From Cellulomonas flavigena DSM 20109 (GTDB lineage: Bacteria > Actinomycetota > Actinomycetes > Actinomycetales > Cellulomonadaceae), in contig NC_014151.1 of the NCBI RefSeq assembly GCF_000092865.1, forward strand, positions 3,720,001 through 3,784,000: a stretch of 64,000 nucleotides of DNA, written 5' to 3'. Position 1 is the first letter of the stretch, and every line of letters begins with the position of its first letter. The notes beneath the pieces are model-generated. The model was not told the DNA's origin and searched no databases. It saw only the letters and a list, made by a program, of their open reading frames with translations. This document shows positions 34,495 to 42,689 of this stretch, one piece after another. The position numbers and the translations under genes are program-made.

Positions 34495-35265
34495 ATGGTC
34501 GAGGACATCCGGGAGCAGGTCCGCCAGCGGTACGCACTGGCCGCGCTGCAGGGCACCGGGGACGCCGGCTGCTGCGGCGGCGACGACGTGGGCAGGTGCG
34601 GCCCGAGCGACGCGATCGTCGTCGACGAGCGCTTCGGCGCGGCCCTGTACGACGCGGACGACGCCGCCGCGGTGCCGGCCGAGGCGCTGGCCGCGTCCCT
34701 GGGCTGCGGCAACCCGCTGATGGTCGCCGAGCTCCGCGAGGGCGAGCGCGTCCTCGACCTGGGGTCCGGCGGTGGCATCGACGTGCTGCTGTCCGCACGC
34801 CGGGTCGGGCCGACCGGGTTCGCCTACGGCGTCGACATGACCGACGAGATGCTCGACCTCGCTCGCGCCAACGCCGCCCGGGCCGGCGCCACCAACGTCG
34901 AGTTCCGCAAGGGCACGATCGAGGAGCTGCCGCTCGACGACGCGTCCGTCGACGTCGTCATCTCCAACTGCGTCGTCAACCTCTCCCCCGACAAGCCCGC
35001 CGTGCTCGCAGAGGCGTTCCGCGTCCTGGCCCCCGGCGGACGGTTCGGCATCTCCGACGTGGTCGCCGAGGACCACCTCGCCCCCGAGCAGCGCGCCGAG
35101 CGCGGCTCGTACGTCGGGTGCATCGCCGGCGCCCTGTCACGCACCGAGTACCTCGAGGGCCTCGTCGCGGCCGGGTTCGTCGACGCCGAGGTCGAGTTCA
35201 CGCACCAGGTCGCCGACGGCATGCACGGCGCGATCGTGCGGGCCCGCAGGCCGCAGGAGGTGTGA
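34495..35265 (+). CDS. arsM: Arsenite S-adenosylmethionine methyltransferase
   Basis: 256 residues. The SAM motif [16 protein letters not shown] is near residues 87-102. The three catalytic cysteines known from ArsM are at Cys71 (LGCGNP), Cys159 ([11 protein letters not shown]) and Cys209 (VGCIAGA), with the 50-residue spacing of the last two as in characterised enzymes. An extra Cys26-Cys27 pair and Cys35 precede them. It methylates As(III) to volatile or less toxic forms. ATG with GAGGAGGAG upstream. Divergent from arsR and one base overlapping with the next small gene. Confidence 0.93.
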   Translation: MVEDIREQVRQRYALAALQGTGDAGCCGGDDVGRCGPSDAIVVDERFGAALYDADDAAAVPAEALAASLGCGNPLMVAELREGERVLDLGSGGGIDVLLSARRVGPTGFAYGVDMTDEMLDLARANAARAGATNVEFRKGTIEELPLDDASVDVVISNCVVNLSPDKPAVLAEAFRVLAPGGRFGISDVVAEDHLAPEQRAERGSYVGCIAGALSRTEYLEGLVAAGFVDAEVEFTHQVADGMHGAIVRARRPQEV

Positions 35266-35465
35266 TGCACCCCGAGATGCACCTGGCCCTGCACCACCAG
35301 CGCGAGCGCGAGCTCGCACGCGAGGCCGAGCTGCGCCGCGCGGCGCGGGCGTGCGCCGGCTGCGTCGTGCGGGCACGCCGGCGGTCCGCCGAGATGGCCG
35401 CGGCGTTCCGGGCGTGGCTGGGCGTCCTCGCGCGCCCCGCGGCGCCCGTCTGCTGCCCCGCCTGA
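35265..35465 (+). CDS. Small Cys-rich protein coupled to arsM
   Basis: 66 residues, [12 protein letters not shown] start, a charged alpha-helical centre, CAGC at 30-33 and a CCPA C terminus. The ATG overlaps the arsM stop by one base and has GGAGG correctly spaced, so translation is well supported despite its size. No family was recognised. The clustered His and Cys (four cysteines in 66 residues) are consistent with binding As(III) or another soft metal and so with an accessory role in methylation; that is inference. It ends seven bases before a terminator palindrome. Confidence 0.7.
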   Translation: MHPEMHLALHHQRERELAREAELRRAARACAGCVVRARRRSAEMAAAFRAWLGVLARPAAPVCCPA

Positions 35466-35471
35466 CGTGGA

Positions 35472-35507
35472 CGCCGAGGGCCGCACCGCGCGGTGCGGCC
35501 CTCGGCG
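35472..35507. terminator. 36-bp perfect palindrome, bidirectional terminator
   Basis: Eighteen-base perfect arms beginning CGCCGAGGGCCGCACCGC, with no loop bases, between the convergent arsM operon and copC genes. Placement suits termination from both sides; no U-tract. Confidence 0.75.
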
Positions 35508-35578
35508 GACGTCGTCGCCGGCCGGCGCGGGCGCGACCCGGCGCCCGGCGCCCGGCGTGCGTCACGACGACGCGCCCG

Positions 35579-36433
35579 TCAGTCGCTCGTCGAGGTCCCG
35601 CCGTCCGCACCACCGGCCGGGTGGCCGTCGGCGCCGTCGCCGGACGAGCCCGCGACCCCGGGACCGTCGGCGGCCGTGCCGCCGGGAGCCGAGCCGGCGG
35701 CGGCGGCCGTACGGTCACCGCCCGCACGGTCGGCCGCGTCCGCCCGGCGCTGCGTGGCGACCATCGCCGCGACCCCGCCACCGACCGCGGCGAGCGTGCC
35801 CATCGCGACGGCGATCCACACCCCCGGCGACACGCCCTCCTGGGAGATGGCCGGCCCGGCGGTCGTCACGACGTCGTCCGCCGCACCCCCGAGGTCGTCG
35901 CCGTCCACGACGGGCGCGTCGGCGGTCGCCGTCGCGTCCGGCGACGGCCCGGCGGCGGTCGTCGCAGCCTCGGTCGGCCCGGCGGCGGGGTCCTCGGCAG
36001 GCACGTCCGGGGCCGGCGCCGCGACGGCGCCCGCCGCCTCGCTCGCGGTGAACGTCAGGGCCCCCGACAGCGGGTGCCCGTCGGCGGACGTCACCCGCCA
36101 CTCGACCGTGTACGCACCCGCCGGGAGCGTCGCGACGAGCGGCTGCACCACCGACGTGTCGACGAGCTGCACCGGGCCGTCGCTCACGACGACGCCGTCG
36201 GGGCCGGTCACGACGACCTGCGTGCCCAGGTCGAGCGCCTCCTGGTCGAACGTCAGCGTCACCTGCGGCGGCACCGTGGCCACGGTCGCACCGTCGGCGG
36301 GGTCGCTGGACCGCAGCGTGTTGTGCGCCGACGCGGGCGAGGCACCCAGCACCGCCAGCAGCAGGACGAGCGCAGCGAGTGCGCCGACGCGGCGCGCAGC
36401 GCGCGGACCGACGGACGGGACGACGGACGGCAC
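35579..36433 (-). CDS. copC: CopC domain copper-binding protein with membrane anchor
   Basis: 284 residues. After a signal peptide ending ASPASA the mature protein begins with His37 (HNTLRSSDPADGATV), the N-terminal Cu(II) ligand of CopC; a second His lies in SADGHPLSG. The CopC beta-barrel ends near residue 130, followed by a Pro/Ala/Asp linker, one membrane segment (GVWIAVAMGTLAAVGGGVAAMVA) and a Gly/Asp-rich tail. It should hold copper outside the membrane, perhaps handing it to the CopD-CtaG protein. GTG at 36433 was chosen for ribosome-site spacing; the in-frame GTG at 36442 is too close to it. Confidence 0.85.
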   Translation of the reverse strand: MPSVVPSVGPRAARRVGALAALVLLLAVLGASPASAHNTLRSSDPADGATVATVPPQVTLTFDQEALDLGTQVVVTGPDGVVVSDGPVQLVDTSVVQPLVATLPAGAYTVEWRVTSADGHPLSGALTFTASEAAGAVAAPAPDVPAEDPAAGPTEAATTAAGPSPDATATADAPVVDGDDLGGAADDVVTTAGPAISQEGVSPGVWIAVAMGTLAAVGGGVAAMVATQRRADAADRAGGDRTAAAAGSAPGGTAADGPGVAGSSGDGADGHPAGGADGGTSTSD

Positions 36434-36562
36434 GACGACCACCTCTCCTCGGGGACGGACCGGCCCGATCCTATCACGTCCGCACCCGCTCGGGCCAACC
36501 GGGTCGGACGTCCGTCCACGGGGCGGCCCGGACGTCCGGGGGCCGGACGGGGACGGCCGGCC

Positions 36563-37450
36563 TCATGCGGCGCGCGGACCGCTCGGCGTGGACGCGCCGA
36601 GCCGCCGCCGGCCGTCCGCGGGTAGTGCGAGCGCGCCGCCCGCGAGCAGCACGGTGACCAGCAGGGTGACACCGGTCGCGGCCTGCCGACCGACCTCGGG
36701 GAGGCGGAGGCCGGCGACCGTCAGGCCCGCCCCGGTCGCGGCGGCGTCGGCGGCGGGTCGGGCGCCCGTCGAGGTGCCCGGCGTCGACCCGGACCCGGCC
36801 GGGCCGTCGCTCGCCGCGGCGGCCGCACGGTCCGCGGCGGCGACGAGCGCGGCCACCGTGTGGGGGGCGTGGGGGTCGGCCGGGTCGAGGCCCGCGGCGG
36901 CGAGCGTCGGGGGGTCGAGGCCCGCCGCGACGAGCGCGTCGAGGTCCGTGCCGGCGGCACGCACGGCGTCGAGGTCGATCCCGGCCGCCACGTAGGCGGA
37001 GAGGTCGACCGCCTCCGTCGCCGCGGGAGCGGCGGGTCCCGCGGGGGCGCCGTGCGACGCGTGGGGGTCGACGAGCGCGGCCGCCGGTGCCGTCGCGAGC
37101 ATCGCCAGCACGGGGTGCAGCGCGACGGCCAGCCCCGCGGACGCGAGCACGGTGACGACGCGCGGACGGGTCCTCGCGCGACGCCCACCACCCGCGCTGC
37201 GCGCGCCGAGCACGCCGACCACCAGCAGCAGCGCCGCGATCGCCGCGAGGACCGCCGGTCCGGGCACGTGCCCGCCGGCGAGGCAGTGCCCGACGAGTGC
37301 GCCCGCTAGCACCGCGGCGGTCAGCCCGGAACCCCGGGCGAGCACCTCGGGGCGCCGCCGCGTGTCACCGGGCACGCCCCAGCCGCCCGGCGACGCCGCC
37401 CGAGGGGCCGTCGTCGCGGGCCGCTGCGGTGAGGACGCATCGGGCGGCAC
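36563..37450 (-). CDS. Membrane protein with AAGxDLDA repeats, unknown function
   Basis: About 295 residues. Three hydrophobic segments near the N-terminal half and one near the C terminus flank an outer region containing four short repeats: YVAAGIDLDAV, RAAGTDLDALV, AAGLDPPTL, AAGLDPADP. The spacing of 9-11 residues suggests a small solenoid or coiled surface. No family recognised. The start is uncertain; GTG 37450 is a guess and the frame stays open to 37576. It follows copC on the opposite side of a 129-base gap and shares direction, so a role in copper handling is possible but unsupported. Confidence 0.5.
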   Translation of the reverse strand: MPPDASSPQRPATTAPRAASPGGWGVPGDTRRRPEVLARGSGLTAAVLAGALVGHCLAGGHVPGPAVLAAIAALLLVVGVLGARSAGGGRRARTRPRVVTVLASAGLAVALHPVLAMLATAPAAALVDPHASHGAPAGPAAPAATEAVDLSAYVAAGIDLDAVRAAGTDLDALVAAGLDPPTLAAAGLDPADPHAPHTVAALVAAADRAAAAASDGPAGSGSTPGTSTGARPAADAAATGAGLTVAGLRLPEVGRQAATGVTLLVTVLLAGGALALPADGRRRLGASTPSGPRAA

Positions 37451-37659
37451 CCGCCGAACATCGCCCGCACACGGACACCGGTCCAGGCACCGAAACGGTT
37501 CAGCAGCCGTCCGCGCGCGACTCGCGTCCCACCTACCGGGACACCCACCCCGCGACACCGGGCTCGCGTCGGTCATCGCACCGCAGGAGCGATCCCCGCC
37601 CGGTCTCGCGCGCGCCCCGTCTCACCAACCGAGAAGGCGGGGGGGGGCGGAGGTGGGGG
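37451..37659. other. Intergenic region with a 10-base G run
   Basis: 209 bases upstream of the unknown membrane gene and downstream of the E2 gene. It contains GGCGGGGGGGGGCGGAGGTG near 37634-37655 and a partial copy of the GACCGGGC motif near 37605. No gene seen; G runs like this are prone to length variation. Confidence 0.4.
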
Positions 37660-39099
37660 TCAGCCCCAGACGAGGGCCTGGGCCGGGTCGGCGAGGACCG
37701 CGGCGACGTCGGCCAGCACGCGGCTGCCGAGCTCGCCGTCGACGAGCCGGTGGTCGAAGCTCAGGGCGAGCTGCGTGACGTGCCGCGGCCTGACCTTGCC
37801 CTTGTGCACCCACGGCTGCAGCCGGATGGCCCCGAAGGCGAGGATGGCGGCCTCGCCCGGGTTGAGGATGGGCGTGCCGGTGTCGATGCCGAAGACCCCG
37901 ACGTTGGTGATCGTGATCGTGCCGTCCGACATGTCGGCGGGCGACGTGCGGCCCGCCCGGGCGGTGGCCGTGAGCTCACCGAGCCCGCGGGCGAGGCCCA
38001 GCAGGTCGAGCCGGTGCGCGTCCTTGATGTTCGGCACGACGAGCCCGCGCGGGGTCGCCGCCGCGATCCCGAGGTTCACGTAGTGCTTGTAGACGATCTC
38101 CCGCGCGTCCTCGTCCCAGGACGCGTTGATCTCCGGGTGCCGGTCGACCGCGAGCAGCAGCGCCTTGGCGGCGATCAGCAGCGGCGTCACGCGCACGTCC
38201 GTGAACTCCCGGTCGCCGCGCAGCCGCTCGACGAGCTTCATGGTCCGCGTGACGTCGACCGTGTGGAACACCGTGACGTGCGGTGCGCTGAACGCGCTCG
38301 ACACCATCGCCTCGGCGGTGCGCTTGCGCACGGACTTCACGGGCACACGCGTCTGGCGGCCGTCGGGGCTGACCACTCCGCCGGCGGCCCACGGACGGTC
38401 GTCGCCCGGGTACGTCGCGAGCTCGCGGCCCTCCGCGCGCACCGAGTGCGCCAGCACGTCCTCGCGCGTGACGATCCCCCCGGGGCCCGTCGGGGTGACG
38501 GCGTCGAGGTCGACGCCCAGGTCGCGTGCGAGCTTGCGGACGGGCGGCTTGGCGAGCGCGTGCGTCGTGCGGGACGACGGGGGCAGCGGCGCCGGCGCCG
38601 GTGCCGGCGCAGCACCGTCCGCAGCCGGCTCCACGCGCCGCCGCCGCGCGGCACCGCCCTCGGCCACGCCGTACCCGACGAGCACCGCCCCGGACCCGGC
38701 AGGCTCCCCCGACGCCGCGTGCAGCTCGTCGCGCGCCGCACCGACCTCGTCGGCACCGCCCGGCTCGCTCGACGCACGGCTCTCGTGCGGGTGCCGCGCC
38801 CGCACACCGGGCTGTCCCGCGCCCTCGGCACCCGCCGCGGGCGCCGGGCCGTCCGGGTCGGTGTCGACCTCGATGATCGGCGTCCCGACCTCGACGGTCG
38901 TGCCGGGCTCGACGAGCAGGCGCGACACGACGCCCGTCCACGGGCACGGCAGCTCGACGAGCGACTTGGCCGTCTCGATCTCGACGATCGTCTGGTTGAC
39001 CTCGACGCGGTCGCCGACGGCGACGAGCCAGGTGACGATCTCGGCCTCGGTCAGGCCCTCGCCGGCGTCGGGCAGGGGGAACTGCTGGTACGTGGGCAC
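37660..39099 (-). CDS. Dihydrolipoamide acyltransferase (E2) of a 2-oxo acid dehydrogenase
   Basis: 479 residues: lipoyl domain 1-80 with the lipoylated Lys in [12 protein letters not shown], an Ala/Pro linker, peripheral-subunit-binding domain [32 protein letters not shown], and the catalytic domain ending [20 protein letters not shown] with the DHRxxDG motif. The GTG at 39099 has GGAGAG upstream. Third gene of an E1alpha-E1beta-E2 operon for branched-chain or pyruvate-type oxo acids; [12 protein letters not shown] in the E1beta and the general layout favour the branched-chain class. No E3 gene is in the window. Its first 82 codons and junction are duplicated at 59666. Confidence 0.92.
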   Translation of the reverse strand: MPTYQQFPLPDAGEGLTEAEIVTWLVAVGDRVEVNQTIVEIETAKSLVELPCPWTGVVSRLLVEPGTTVEVGTPIIEVDTDPDGPAPAAGAEGAGQPGVRARHPHESRASSEPGGADEVGAARDELHAASGEPAGSGAVLVGYGVAEGGAARRRRVEPAADGAAPAPAPAPLPPSSRTTHALAKPPVRKLARDLGVDLDAVTPTGPGGIVTREDVLAHSVRAEGRELATYPGDDRPWAAGGVVSPDGRQTRVPVKSVRKRTAEAMVSSAFSAPHVTVFHTVDVTRTMKLVERLRGDREFTDVRVTPLLIAAKALLLAVDRHPEINASWDEDAREIVYKHYVNLGIAAATPRGLVVPNIKDAHRLDLLGLARGLGELTATARAGRTSPADMSDGTITITNVGVFGIDTGTPILNPGEAAILAFGAIRLQPWVHKGKVRPRHVTQLALSFDHRLVDGELGSRVLADVAAVLADPAQALVWG

Positions 39100-40161
39100 G
39101 CGTGGCTCTCCGGTGGTGCGGGGGTCAGAACGCGAGGGCGCGGTCGACGGCGTCGAGCAGCCGGTCGAGACCGGGCAGGTACTCGTGCTCGACCTTGGAG
39201 ACCGGGTACGGCGTGTGGAAGCCCCCGACGCGCAGCACGGGCGCCTGCAGGTGGAAGAAGCACTCCTCGGTGACGCGCGCCGCGACCTCGGCGCCGGTGC
39301 CGTACAGCACGGGCGCCTCGTGGACGACGACGCAGCGGCCGGTGCGCGCCACCGACGCGGCGACGGTCGCGGTGTCGATCGGCGAGATCGTGCGCAGGTC
39401 GATGACCTCCAGGCTCGTGCCCTCCGCGGCCGCGGCCTCGGCGGCCTTGAGCGCGGTGGCGACCGTGGGGCCGTAGGCGACGACGGTGACGTCGGTGCCG
39501 GGGCGCACGACGCGCGCGTGGTCGAGGTCGGCGGGGGCGCCGTGCGGGGCGGGCAGGGGCGCGTCGAGGTCGACGTCGCCCTTCTCCCAGTAGCGGCCCT
39601 TGGGCTCGAGGAAGATCACGGGGTCCGGCGACGCGATCGCCTGCTGGATCATCGTGAAGCCGTCGGCGGCCGTGGACGGCGAGACGACGCGCAGGCCGGG
39701 CGTGTGCGCGAACAGCGCCTCGGGCGACTCGCTGTGGTGCTCGATCGCGCCGATGCCGCCGCCGTAGGGGATGCGGATGACGACGGGCAGGCGCAGGCGG
39801 CCCTGCGAGCGGTAGTGCATCTTGGCGAGCTGCGTGGTGATCTGGTCGAACGCGGGGAACACGAACCCGTCGAACTGGATCTCGCAGACGGGCCGGTAGC
39901 CGCGCAGCGCGAGGCCGATCGCGGTGCCGACGATGCCGGACTCGGCGAGCGGGGTGTCGACGACGCGGTCCTCGCCGAACTCGGCGAACAGCCCGTCGGT
40001 GACGCGGAACACGCCGCCGAGGCGGCCGATGTCCTCGCCCATGAGCAGCACGCGCTCGTCGTTGCGCAGGGCGCGGCGCAGGCCGAGGTTGACGGCCTTC
40101 GCGAGCGGCAGGCGCTGCGTGCCCGTCGGGAACGGGGCCGGCTCGGGCGCCGGCGGGACGT
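38853..40161. repeat. Source copy of a 1309-bp segmental duplication
   Basis: From inside E2 (residue 82) through the E2 start, the intergenic spacer and all but the first 12 codons of E1beta. The second copy is at 59666-60974 (offset 20813). I found one base difference, A39053 against G59866. Confidence 0.9.
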
Positions 40162-40198
40162 CGGTGCGCGCGGTGGCGCGGTCGGTGGTGACGGTCAT
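39125..40198 (-). CDS. 2-oxo acid dehydrogenase E1 beta subunit
   Basis: 357 residues with the transketolase-like fold of E1beta: [78 protein letters not shown] and the C-terminal domain [17 protein letters not shown]. These form the thiamine diphosphate site together with E1alpha. The ATG at 40198 has AGGAGG upstream and overlaps the E1alpha stop by four bases, so the two subunits are translated together. A truncated near-identical copy is at 59938. Confidence 0.93.
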   Translation of the reverse strand: MTVTTDRATARTDVPPAPEPAPFPTGTQRLPLAKAVNLGLRRALRNDERVLLMGEDIGRLGGVFRVTDGLFAEFGEDRVVDTPLAESGIVGTAIGLALRGYRPVCEIQFDGFVFPAFDQITTQLAKMHYRSQGRLRLPVVIRIPYGGGIGAIEHHSESPEALFAHTPGLRVVSPSTAADGFTMIQQAIASPDPVIFLEPKGRYWEKGDVDLDAPLPAPHGAPADLDHARVVRPGTDVTVVAYGPTVATALKAAEAAAAEGTSLEVIDLRTISPIDTATVAASVARTGRCVVVHEAPVLYGTGAEVAARVTEECFFHLQAPVLRVGGFHTPYPVSKVEHEYLPGLDRLLDAVDRALAF

Positions 40199-41355
40199 CG
40201 GTGGCCTCCTGCCGTCTCGCGGCCGTCGTCGACGAAGGACTGCTCGTACTGCGTGAACCAGGCCCGCTCGGCGTCGACGACGGCGTGCGGCGTGGCGTAG
40301 ACGTGGTCGAACATCGTGCTCGGGGCGGGGCGGCCCATGCCGCGCACGGTGGTGCGGACGTGCTCGCCGAACGCGTCGGCCTCGGCGGCGAGCTGCGCCT
40401 GGAACACCTCGGGCAGCTCGTCGGTGCGCTCGAGGTACGTGCGCAGCCGGTCGATCGGGTCGCGGCGGCGCCAGTGCTCCTCCTGCTCCGCCGTGCGGTA
40501 GCGGGTGGGGTCGTCCGACGTGGTGTGCGCGCCCATGCGGTAGGTGAACGCCTCGACGAACGTCGGGCCGCCGCCGCTGCGCGCGCGGTCGAGCGCCTGG
40601 CGGGTCACGGCGTACGTGGCGAGCACGTCGTTGCCGTCGACGCGCACGGACGGGATGCCGAACCCCGGCGCGCGGTTCGCGAGCGGCACGCGCGCCTGGC
40701 GCGTCGTCGGCTCGGAGATCGCGAACTGGTTGTTCTGGCAGAACAGCACGACGGGCGCCTGGTTGACCGAGGCGAAGACGAGCGCCTCGTTGACGTCGCC
40801 CTGCGCGGTGGCGCCGTCGCCGAAGTACGCGACGACCGCGGTGTCGCGCGCCGGGTCGCCCGTGCCGACGAGGCCGTCGCGCTGCACGCCCATCGCGTAG
40901 CCGGTGGCGTGCAGCGTGTGCGAGCCGATGACCAGCGTGAACAGGTGGAAGTTGTGGGCCGCGGGGTCCCAGCCGCCGTGGTCCACGCCCCGGAACAGCC
41001 GCAGCAGGTCCGTCATCTCCAGGCCGCGGACGAACGCGACGCCGTGCTCGCGGTACGACGGGAACACGTGGTCCTGCGGTGCGAGCGCGTGGCCCGAGCC
41101 GACGGCGGCGCCCTCCTGGCCGAGCGACTGCGCCCACAGGCCGAGCTCGCCCTGCCGCTGCAGCGACGTCGCCTCGAGGTCGAAACGCCTGGTCAGCACC
41201 ATGTCGCGGTACATCGCGCGCAGCCGGTCGGCGTCGAGGTCGGCGGCCCACGCGTCGTACTCGGGGTGCGCGACGCGCTCGCCTGCCGGGGTGAGCAGCT
41301 GGACGAGGTCCTCGTCGGTGAGCGGGCCGGTGGCCGCGGAGGCGGTCGAGCTCAC
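40195..41355 (-). CDS. 2-oxo acid dehydrogenase E1 alpha subunit
   Basis: 386 residues. The thiamine diphosphate motif GDGATAQGDVNEALVFASVNQAPVVLFCQNNQFAIS is complete, preceded by QEGAAVGSGHALAPQDHVFPSYREHG and followed by the phosphorylation-loop region YRMGAHTTSDDPTRYR. It decarboxylates the oxo acid and passes the acyl group to E2. The GTG at 41355 follows AAGGAGAACCGC, an excellent ribosome site. First gene of the operon; an inverted-repeat region lies 30-60 bases upstream. Confidence 0.93.
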   Translation of the reverse strand: MSSTASAATGPLTDEDLVQLLTPAGERVAHPEYDAWAADLDADRLRAMYRDMVLTRRFDLEATSLQRQGELGLWAQSLGQEGAAVGSGHALAPQDHVFPSYREHGVAFVRGLEMTDLLRLFRGVDHGGWDPAAHNFHLFTLVIGSHTLHATGYAMGVQRDGLVGTGDPARDTAVVAYFGDGATAQGDVNEALVFASVNQAPVVLFCQNNQFAISEPTTRQARVPLANRAPGFGIPSVRVDGNDVLATYAVTRQALDRARSGGGPTFVEAFTYRMGAHTTSDDPTRYRTAEQEEHWRRRDPIDRLRTYLERTDELPEVFQAQLAAEADAFGEHVRTTVRGMGRPAPSTMFDHVYATPHAVVDAERAWFTQYEQSFVDDGRETAGGHR

Positions 41356-41381
41356 GCGGTTCTCCTTCGCGTCGGTATGCG

Positions 41382-41416
41382 AACCTACGTCAGCGTAGGC
41401 TACGCATCCGTAGGTT
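41382..41416. promoter_or_regulatory. Nested inverted repeats before the dehydrogenase operon
   Basis: AACCTACG at 41382 pairs with CGTAGGTT at 41409; inside, CCTACG-TCAG-CGTAGG (41384-41399) is a second, tighter palindrome, and CTACGCATCCGTAGG a third overlap. AT-richer than its surroundings and 27 bases upstream of the E1alpha ribosome site, as for a BkdR/PdhR-like operator. Confidence 0.6.
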
Positions 41417-41435
41417 GACGAGGAGACACCGACAA

Positions 41436-41512
41436 CCCTCACCCGGTGCGGTTGTCGGATCCCCACACCGCTTCGCAGAGTGCCGCACCCCGGCGCGTCA
41501 CGCACGGGCAAC
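41436..41512 (+). repeat. Dispersed ~77-bp intergenic repeat, copy A
   Basis: Begins CCCTCACCCGGTGCGGTTGT and matches 44382-44458 over about 77 bases (first 24 identical, then roughly four in five). It also holds a GACAACC/GGTTGTC stem. Noncoding on both strands as far as I can judge. Confidence 0.65.
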
Positions 41513-41534
41513 GCGCCCGCCGCCGGCACCCACG

Positions 41535-41822
41535 GTGCGAAGCACTCACGACACCGGCCGACTCGAACGCTTCACACCCACACCCGTCGAGGCGCGGCAC
41601 CCGCGGGCGTGAAGCACTCAGGACACCAGCCGTCCCCAACGCTTCACACCCACACCCGTCGAGGCGCGGCACCAGGCCCACCCGCGGGCGTGAAGCGTTC
41701 AGGACACCGGCCGTCTCCAACGCTTCACACCCACACCCGTCGCGGCACGACACCCGCGGGCGTGAAGCGTTCACGACACCAGGCGACTCGAACGCTTCAC
41801 ACCCACGCCCGCCGAGGCACGG
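41535..41822 (+). repeat. Four tandem hairpin repeats of 72 bp (one 81 bp)
   Basis: The unit begins TGAAGCGTTCAGGACACC and ends near GTCGAGGCGCGGCACCCG; units start at about 41536, 41608, 41689 and 41761. The third spacing is 81 because of a 9-base insertion. Within each unit GTGAAGCGTTC and GAACGCTTCAC form an 11-base stem with a loop of about 19 bases. The array fills the gap between the E1alpha promoter and the NmrA-like gene. Confidence 0.85.
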
Positions 41823-41867
41823 CTGCCTCGGCGGGCGGCGGCGACGGGCGCAGTGCGCGTGGCGACG

Positions 41868-42689
41868 TCAGCGCCAGAGAGCCGCGTGCTCGGCGACGAA
41901 CGCCTCGATCGTGCGCGGGGTGCGCCCCGTCACGCGCTCGACGGTGTCGGTGACGTCCGCGAACGTGCCGTCGTGCACCCGGCCGAACATCTCCTCGAGG
42001 ACGCCGGCGAGCCACGGGTCGTCCGGCAGCGCCTGGGACAGCGCCGGGACGTGGGCGGTCACCTCGATGCCGGTCGCGGCGGAGATCTCGGCCGCGATCC
42101 GGGAGGTGGTGACGGCCTGCGGGCCGGTGATCGTGTGCGCGAGGCCGTGGTGCGACGCCGGGTCGGCGATCGCCTGCACGGCGACGGCCGCGATGTCGCG
42201 GGTGTCGACCCAGGCGATCGGCGCACCGTCGGTGGGCAGGCTGATGGTCCGCCCCTGACGGATCGCCTCGAGGAAGTAGCGCGGGTCGGTCAGCACCTGC
42301 TGGAACCACGACGGGCGCAGGATCGTCCACCGGCGCGCGTTGCCGGTGACGGCGTCCTCGACCTGCCGCACCCAGCCGTCGGGTGCGACCCGCTCCGCCC
42401 CCTGCTCGGAGAGGAGCACGACGTGGGCGTCCGGCGCCGCGGCGACGAGCCGCTCGACCAGACCCGGGGCGTCCTGGACGTCCGGGCGCGCCAGGTAGAT
42501 CGCGTCGACGCCGTCGACCGCCGCCGGCCACGTCGACGGGTCGTGCCAGTCGAAGCGGACGGTGGTCGGCGCCTGCGGGGGCCGCGAGGACCCGCCGCGG
42601 ACCTCGGCGCCACCGCGACCGACGAGCTGGGACACCACCTCGCGGCCGGTCTTGCCGCGGGCCCCGGTGACGAGCACGGTGCGGCTCAT
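41868..42689 (-). CDS. NmrA-like NAD(P)-binding protein
   Basis: 273-residue atypical SDR. VTGARGKTGREVVSQLVGRG is the dinucleotide motif, with IYLARPDVQDAPGLVERLVAAAPDAHVVLLSEQG and ILRPSWFQQVLTD following the NmrA/HSCARG layout that lacks the catalytic Tyr-Lys pair. Such proteins are quinone reductases or redox sensors. The ATG at 42689 overlaps the flavin oxidoreductase stop by four bases. Operon with that gene and controlled by the divergent MarR gene. Confidence 0.85.
   Translation of the reverse strand: MSRTVLVTGARGKTGREVVSQLVGRGGAEVRGGSSRPPQAPTTVRFDWHDPSTWPAAVDGVDAIYLARPDVQDAPGLVERLVAAAPDAHVVLLSEQGAERVAPDGWVRQVEDAVTGNARRWTILRPSWFQQVLTDPRYFLEAIRQGRTISLPTDGAPIAWVDTRDIAAVAVQAIADPASHHGLAHTITGPQAVTTSRIAAEISAATGIEVTAHVPALSQALPDDPWLAGVLEEMFGRVHDGTFADVTDTVERVTGRTPRTIEAFVAEHAALWR

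Noticed and set aside
41439..41774. Minus-strand frame with 24-residue CGCE repeats
   Set aside because: Both strands are open because the period is a multiple of three; no ribosome site, and hairpin symmetry explains the sequence better than a protein. Kept as a repeat.
41535..41822. CRISPR array
   Set aside because: The units are direct tandem copies without variable spacers.
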